Of a stretch of DNA of 64,000 nt, positions 61,901 to 64,000 are shown piece by piece. The notes beneath the pieces were generated by a model. That model saw nothing but the letters and a program-made list of their open reading frames with translations, had not been told where the DNA came from and did not search any database. Source of the stretch: Parabacteroides hominis (GTDB lineage Bacteria > Bacteroidota > Bacteroidia > Bacteroidales > Tannerellaceae); the NCBI RefSeq assembly GCF_014287585.1, contig NZ_JACOOJ010000005.1, positions 62,001-126,000 of the forward strand, read 5' to 3'. A program made the position numbers and the translations under genes. Within the stretch, counting starts at the first letter, position 1; every line of letters starts with the position of its first letter.

Positions 61901-62165
61901 GGACGGAACGGCTGCCGGTAACAATACATATTGGATGGTCAACACAAATTATATCCGTTTGAAAAACCTCGAACTGGGCTGGACACTGCCGAAAGCATGG
62001 TTGGCTCAGACAAAGCTGATCTCATACGCCCGCATTTATGTAAACGGTGTAAACTTGCTGACATTCTCGCCTTGCAAGGATATTGACCCGGAAAGTACAA
62101 GCAGCAATGCAACGAACTATCCGCAGTCTAAAATCATTAATGTCGGTTTTACAGTAACTTTCTAA
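58959..62165 (+). CDS. SusC-type TonB-dependent transporter without STN domain
   Basis: 1068 residues: signal region (to about 38, FAQQ), CarboxypepD_reg domain (about 42-128, GTVVDATGEPLIGVNVSVKG), TonB box (EVVVVGYGVQKKETVTG), plug (VIDGVAARAG, DASAAIYGARAANGVILITTKKG) and barrel ending in NVGFTVTF. It lacks the STN domain present in the first SusC, so it is not expected to signal through a FecR protein. The SusD gene follows 11 bp downstream. Imported substrate unknown. Confidence 0.95.
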   Translation: MKNFSLKTHSKRSGVISNLFRMLTLSLFVLCTTVVFAQQKPIKGTVVDATGEPLIGVNVSVKGTTIGIITDIDGKYTLEVPTNATLVFSYIGYRTQELPVGNQTTINITMQEDTQNIDEVVVVGYGVQKKETVTGSVSTLKGDDLVKSPVANLSNAIAGKMSGVVTYQRSGEPGYDGATIRIRGSNTLGNNDPLIVIDGVAARAGGLERLDPNEIETMSVLKDASAAIYGARAANGVILITTKKGRQGKKPEFTYSFNQGWSKPTNLPEMCDAVQYSELVNELYMNKAMLNPAKNNGQTMGDYTLFRTPEEIELYRNGSDPWRYPNTDWYAATFKNWSPQRVHNASLEGGSDKYQYFVNFGHKFTDGLYHKSANNYKQFNLRMNVDAQFNDYIKVGAQLMGRQENRNFPSQGAGDLLWFTSRGRPTDHAYWPNGLPGPAQEYGRNPVVACTDETGYTHDKRYYIQSNAKVEITQPWIEGLKLTASVSYDKYLKQSKTWFQPWTLYDWDGVSYDADGKTPKLTPMLSYPSHEDPDLSMESTDQTNTVLSGILTYDRNFGDHGVNFLVGMERDWSNAESFNAYRRYFLSNALHHFNAGGDKEKNAKSDGANWERARMNYFGRMAYNYKEKYLAEFVWRYDGSYMFAEGNRFGFFPGVLLGYRISEEDFWKENLSFIDYFKVRASWGQMGNDQVYFDGSLREYQFSPTYYYEWGMIIDNKDEKGLRISRFPNPNITWERANNFNVGIETRTFDNRLYLEADYFYNKRSNILWRRNASIPSTSGLTLPAENIGKVDNTGFDFKVEWSDNIGKDWRYSISATGGYAKNTIKFWDEAPGSPEWQKSTGHPMNTGLYYEYDGVFKDWDEINNTANRPNYDGITKDADLRPGDMKFKDLDGDGKITPDDRYRSDRTNEPKWTYGITGNLQWKNFDLSVLFQGAADSWTKVYWEAGDIGNYPKYVYDKHWSIENPSSLYPRVNERSAYYWDGTAAGNNTYWMVNTNYIRLKNLELGWTLPKAWLAQTKLISYARIYVNGVNLLTFSPCKDIDPESTSSNATNYPQSKIINVGFTVTF

Positions 62166-62176
62166 ATTAGTACGAA

Positions 62177-64000
62177 ATGAAAAAAGCGAATATATTATGT
62201 TTATTGTCAGCCGCTTTGATGACAGTATCTTGTAGCACGGATTTCCTGAATACGAAATCCCAGACTGAAATCATGGCTGAAGACATCTGGAAAGAAAAAA
62301 ATCTGGCGGAAGCCTATATGTATGACATATATTTTGCATTCCAGGATGCAGGTTTTACAGAAGAATTGCAAGCCTCTGCTTGCGACGAGGCGCTGTTCAC
62401 TCACGGACGTGAATTCCGTGAAAGCAATGCAGGAGCCGTAACAGACGTGAACTTAGGCTGGTTTGCAAAGACACAGAGCGGACATCAATGGCAACGTCTA
62501 TATTTGAACATCCGTTCCTGTAACGATTTTATAGAAAATCTTGAAACGGCAACTTTCGCAGAGGATGCCAAGCAACAGTTGAAAGGTGAAGCCCATTTCT
62601 TACGTGCCTACTTCATCCATCGCCTGACAAGAGCTTTCGGTGGTGTCCCCTTGCAACTGAAAGTAACGCAACTGACAGATCCGCAGGAATCATTCTTGTT
62701 GTCCCGTTCTTCTTATACGGATTGTATCAAGCAGGTATTAAGCGACCTCGACAATGCTGCCGAATATCTGAAAGACCATACCTTCGCCAACACGCAGAAA
62801 GGCCGTGCAACATTGGCTGCGGTAAAAGCCCTGAGAGTACGTGTACTGACAGATGTCGCAAGTGACCTTCATGACCAGGCGAAAGCCTCCGCCAAGTCAT
62901 CTTTGCTGGGTTCATACGACCATCCTGAACTCATTTTCTATACGGAAGGGACACAAACCGAACGTTGGAAAGCAGCAAAAGCAGCTGCAAAAGAGTTATT
63001 GGACAACCCGATGGGACATGCCATCCCGACTTACGGAGGTCCCGGTCTTTCTACGGAAGAAAAAGCAAACGAGATCTGGAGTTTCTTCCTGAAAGAAAGC
63101 GCCGACAACATCTTCTCCCGCTACTTCATCGACACGAAAGATGAAAGTGGAACCAAAATGCCGCTTTTCAACGGTCCATCAGGCTACCACGCTTGGGGTG
63201 GAAACACTCCGGTACAGGATTTGGTCGATGCATTTGCGATGAAAGATGGAAGCAAATTTGACTGGAACAATGCTGAACATGCTGCTGCTCCTTACGAAAA
63301 TCGCGAACCGCGTTTCTATGCAACGATCATGTATGACGGTATGCAATGGATACAACGTCCGGCCGACTTTGCTGCGATCGAACCTACGGGTAAAATCCAG
63401 ACAGGTTATTACCAATTGGATTCTCAAGAGACAGATGATTCCAAATTTTTCTCAGGTATGGATACCCGCTCTGGAGGTGGTGAAAAATGGAATGCAACTT
63501 ACACCGGTTATTATTTGAAAAAATACATCAATCCGGCTGATGGCGACCATCGCAATAAAATCAACGCCATTTTCCCGTTTATCCGTTTGTCGGAAGTTTA
63601 TTTCTGCTATATCGAAGCTTGTATTGAATTAGGAGAATTGGACGAAGCCAAAAAGTACTTGAACGAATACCGTGCAAATGTCAATCTACCGGCTGTTACA
63701 ACCAATGACCAAGCAGAACTGCGTAAAATCTATCAAAACGAACGCCGTCTGGAATTTAGTTTTGAAGAGATCCGTTATTGGGACTTACGCCGTTGGATGA
63801 TTGCACCGGAAGCACCGGGGTTGAATAGCCTGAAAGGTATTCGTGTAACCGCATGGCTGAAACCGGGAGTTGGCAAACAAGACAAATATAATGCAGACCC
63901 GACTAAATGGGTTCTCAAATATAAACCGATCGACTTGTCTGAAGAAGCTCGCCAGTTTGCTGACAAATGCTACTATTTACCGATAATGCGTAATGAAATG
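62177..64000 (+). CDS. SusD/RagB family lipoprotein, partial at the right edge
   Basis: 608 codons are visible with no stop before the window end. A lipoprotein signal (MTVSC, Cys at about 19) is followed by SusD-like helices: GEAHFLRAYFIHRLTRAFGG near 140 and FIRLSEVYFCYIEACIELGELDEAKKYLNEYR near 475, then RRLEFSFEEIRYWDLRRW near 520. A typical SusD is about 500-650 residues, so only a few residues are missing. It pairs with the SusC at 58959. Confidence 0.93.
   Translation, partial: MKKANILCLLSAALMTVSCSTDFLNTKSQTEIMAEDIWKEKNLAEAYMYDIYFAFQDAGFTEELQASACDEALFTHGREFRESNAGAVTDVNLGWFAKTQSGHQWQRLYLNIRSCNDFIENLETATFAEDAKQQLKGEAHFLRAYFIHRLTRAFGGVPLQLKVTQLTDPQESFLLSRSSYTDCIKQVLSDLDNAAEYLKDHTFANTQKGRATLAAVKALRVRVLTDVASDLHDQAKASAKSSLLGSYDHPELIFYTEGTQTERWKAAKAAAKELLDNPMGHAIPTYGGPGLSTEEKANEIWSFFLKESADNIFSRYFIDTKDESGTKMPLFNGPSGYHAWGGNTPVQDLVDAFAMKDGSKFDWNNAEHAAAPYENREPRFYATIMYDGMQWIQRPADFAAIEPTGKIQTGYYQLDSQETDDSKFFSGMDTRSGGGEKWNATYTGYYLKKYINPADGDHRNKINAIFPFIRLSEVYFCYIEACIELGELDEAKKYLNEYRANVNLPAVTTNDQAELRKIYQNERRLEFSFEEIRYWDLRRWMIAPEAPGLNSLKGIRVTAWLKPGVGKQDKYNADPTKWVLKYKPIDLSEEARQFADKCYYLPIMRNEM

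Overview
The window looks like a chromosomal segment of a Bacteroidales bacterium, most likely Parabacteroides or a close relative. The evidence is two SusC/SusD outer-membrane pairs, an ECF sigma/FecR pair of the polysaccharide-utilisation type, Bacteroidales-restricted families (DUF5063, DUF6261, DUF4221, MG2 proteins), and a promoter motif TAnnTTTG (the Bacteroidetes -7 box) in front of most genes. The species call is inference. There is no phage, no intact insertion sequence, no CRISPR array and no rRNA.

Layout. 1-4893: start of a leftward gene, a DUF5063 / DEDD-exonuclease / RlmI-type methyltransferase operon, malate dehydrogenase with a strong terminator, and a one-chain MNT-HEPN nucleotidyltransferase. 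4894-5796: a gene-free block of stacked inverted repeats. 5797-13301 (minus): a DUF1080 lipid- or sugar-associated protein, then an RND efflux operon (adaptor, pump, outer-membrane channel) whose last gene is an LpxA-family acyltransferase. 13717-17621: a membrane protein, a LacI-family regulator and a hexuronate operon (SDR mannonate oxidoreductase plus UxuA) with a recognisable LacI-type operator. 17821-19283: an M23 lipoprotein and a MarC protein. 19511-27737: a compact PUL (ECF sigma, FecR anti-sigma, STN-bearing SusC, SusD, GH105-type unsaturated uronyl hydrolase). 27824-30438: cold-shock and RRM RNA-binding proteins, an arginase-family enzyme, two tRNA-Asp genes. 31053-37253: hisH-hisA-hisF-hisIE, an FtsE-like ATPase, lysC and lysA. 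37415-51382: a beta-barrel protein, DUF6261, a GT2 glycosyltransferase, a LolE-type permease, an aminotransferase, YitT, a small exported protein, a DUF4221/MG2 pair, an MFS/ABC-F pair. 51828-55283: NhaD, MgtC, an unknown cytosolic protein and a UDG-superfamily protein. 55284-55997: a large nested foldback repeat. 55998-64000: glutamine synthetase, a broken vapBC locus, tRNA-Trp, an XRE regulator, a short leader ORF, and a second SusC/SusD pair whose SusD runs off the right edge.

The genes are mainly housekeeping (amino-acid biosynthesis, ion transport, envelope) interspersed with glycan acquisition. The first PUL has its own sigma/anti-sigma switch and an STN domain on SusC, so import and induction are wired together; the second SusC has no STN domain and must be controlled differently. 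The GH105 enzyme releases unsaturated uronates and the UxuA/SDR operon handles mannonate from uronate breakdown, so the two could feed each other, but nothing here proves this.

The least explained content lies between genes. Four intergenic sites hold arrays of short dyads repeated every 21 or 22 bp, with different sequences but the same period. A 178-179 bp multi-hairpin element occurs twice, 50 kb apart, once inside a 686-bp foldback. Several other long hairpins (104, 148, 141 and 69 bp) fill other gaps. A pseudogenised vapC, too short and start-less to appear as an ORF, lies just before tRNA-Trp.
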